From NCBI GenBank assembly GCA_944324865.1, contig CALUXW010000005.1, positions 1 to 64,000 of the forward strand: 64,000 nt of DNA, in the 5' to 3' direction. The first letter of the stretch is position 1. The number at the start of each line of letters is the position of its first letter. The position numbers and the translations under genes are program-made. Source of the DNA: Candidatus Gastranaerophilales bacterium (lineage in GTDB: Bacteria > Cyanobacteriota > Vampirovibrionia > Gastranaerophilales > Gastranaerophilaceae). Below the pieces are notes generated by a model. The model had not been told where the DNA came from. It worked only from the letters and a program-made list of their open reading frames with translations, and did no database searches. Shown here piece by piece: positions 63,224-64,000 of the stretch.

Positions 63224-63405
63224 AAGTTGTCTTCAAGGTTTTGAGCCACAACATTAATGCCCTAAAAGACAGCAAAAATAATGCCTCGCAACAAAATAGA
63301 ACACAAGCACCCACTCTATTTACCCCTCTTCCATTTACCCACAATCTCAAAAAATACAACATATCATTCTAATGTTGTATTTTTACATTTTAAATAACAT
63401 TTGGG

Positions 63406-63462
63406 ATAATATATTGTCTATATATTGACTTTTTGGCAAAAATGGTATAATATATTATCTAT
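63406..63462 (+). promoter_or_regulatory. hipB operator: two 16-nt direct repeats over the promoter
   Basis: ATAATATATTGTCTAT (63406-63421) and ATAATATATTATCTAT (63447-63462) differ at one position and start 41 bp apart, about four helical turns. The second covers TATAAT (63446-63451) and the hipB ATG. TTGACT (63425-63430) is a possible -35. Binding of the antitoxin here would shut its own promoter. Confidence 0.7.
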
Positions 63463-63745
63463 GAATGAGTTTATTTTTAACCCAAGAACTCCCAATGATA
63501 TTGCAAATGAATTTGTTGAGAAAATCAAGCAACAGAGAAGAATGCTTAAAATTTCACAAGTTCAACTTGCTGCAAAATCAGGTGTTAGTCTGGGTTCTAT
63601 CAAAAGGTTTGAATCTAAATATGAAATTTCACTGACTTCATTGATAAAAATTCTAATTGCTCTTAATTTAGAAAAAGATTTTGAAAATTTGTTTACGCAA
63701 AAAAACTATAATTCCATTGACGAGGTTATAAATGGACAACTATAA
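63461..63745 (+). CDS. hipB: HipB-like antitoxin / XRE regulator
   Basis: 94 residues from ATG 63461. The HTH is IKQQRRMLKISQVQLAAKSGVSLGSIKRFE, given here as RMLKISQVQLAAKSG and VSLGSIKRFE, and a C-terminal tail follows. It overlaps the hipA-like gene by 14 nt, the usual antitoxin-toxin arrangement. HipB neutralises HipA and represses the operon by binding repeats in its promoter, which are visible at 63406-63462. Confidence 0.82.
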   Translation: MNEFIFNPRTPNDIANEFVEKIKQQRRMLKISQVQLAAKSGVSLGSIKRFESKYEISLTSLIKILIALNLEKDFENLFTQKNYNSIDEVINGQL

Positions 63746-64000
63746 ATATTTAAAAGTCTTTCATAATCATATTTTAGTTGGTACTCTTGCTAAAACTCCT
63801 GAAAGAGTTGTCGCATTTGAATATGATTCTGATTGGTTAAATAATGGGTTCAGCATATCGCCTTTTAGTTTGCCACTTATCAAAAAAGTTTTTATCCCCA
63901 AATATGAACCTTTTGACGGATTATTTGGCGTTTTTAATGATAGCTTACCTGATGGCTGGGGAAGATTACTTGTTGACAGGTTATTTTTGAAAAACAAAAT
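63732..64000 (+). CDS. hipA: HipA-like Ser/Thr kinase toxin, N-terminal part
   Basis: About 89 residues visible before the window ends. The start is ATG 63732, inside the end of hipB. FDGLFGVFNDSLPDGWGRLL is the HipA N-terminal subdomain signature, and the protein begins with YLKVFHNHILVGTLAK. The kinase core is outside the window. HipA phosphorylates glutamyl-tRNA synthetase in E. coli and causes dormancy; here the target is not known. Confidence 0.85.
   Translation, partial: MDNYKYLKVFHNHILVGTLAKTPERVVAFEYDSDWLNNGFSISPFSLPLIKKVFIPKYEPFDGLFGVFNDSLPDGWGRLLVDRLFLKNK

Noticed and set aside
63174-63362. 62-codon frame upstream of the catalytic-only recombinase
   Set aside because: It overlaps the recombinase start in another frame, has no start signal, and its residue composition is unusual.

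Overview
ORGANISM. The window is AT-rich chromosomal DNA with a Gram-negative-type envelope (lipoproteins, periplasmic proteins, type IV prepilin-like proteins) and a secreted protein with S-layer homology repeats. Several small acidic proteins are of a kind I cannot place in common bacteria. With the possible origin beside dnaN and the near-cyanobacterial DnaA-box variant, this suggests a non-photosynthetic relative of Cyanobacteria (Melainabacteria/Vampirovibrionia, perhaps gut Gastranaerophilales). That assignment is inference from gene content, not a database result.

LAYOUT. 1-43.9 kb is mostly core chromosome: prepilin-like genes, a CtpA-type protease, shikimate genes (aroK-aroB, and aroC further on), metG, crcB, recJ, dnaN, two Xer recombinases, the GTPases der and engB, mini-RNase III, tRNA-Ala, peroxiredoxin, hcp with cupins, a Cys-rich SLH protein, tdk, a TPR protein, an EF-hand protein, eno, a MATE pump and tRNA-Met. 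The gap between dnaN and the 3' end of aroC (about 14.5-14.9 kb) has the look of a replication origin. A structured RNA with a strong promoter (6S-like) lies at 23.9-24.1 kb, and a second structured RNA candidate lies just past tRNA-Ala.

ACCESSORY REGION. From tRNA-Met (43.97 kb) to the end, the window is a mobile/defence island. A Mu/Tn7-like transposition module (DDE transposase, AAA ATPase, a lone integrase core-binding domain, an HTH protein) is followed by cargo of unknown role, a complete type I restriction-modification system (hsdM-hsdS-hsdR) and a divergent DUF4365-like gene. Next is a tightly coupled four-gene operon (61.2-62.6 kb down to 57.7 kb): Eco57I/TaqI-like DNA methyltransferase, a soluble protein with both a MORC/MutL-like GHKL ATPase and a histidine-kinase core, a phosphorylation-competent receiver protein, and an HNH nuclease. 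It reads as a restriction-type system run by a two-component relay and is the most interesting item here. A catalytic-domain-only tyrosine recombinase and a hipB-hipA pair (cut by the window end) close the island.

EXPRESSION. Nine genes on both strands have a -10-like hexamer ending exactly 6 nt before the ATG and no Shine-Dalgarno, which predicts leaderless mRNAs. Other genes use a clear AGGAG-type site, often within a 4-17 nt overlap with the upstream gene.
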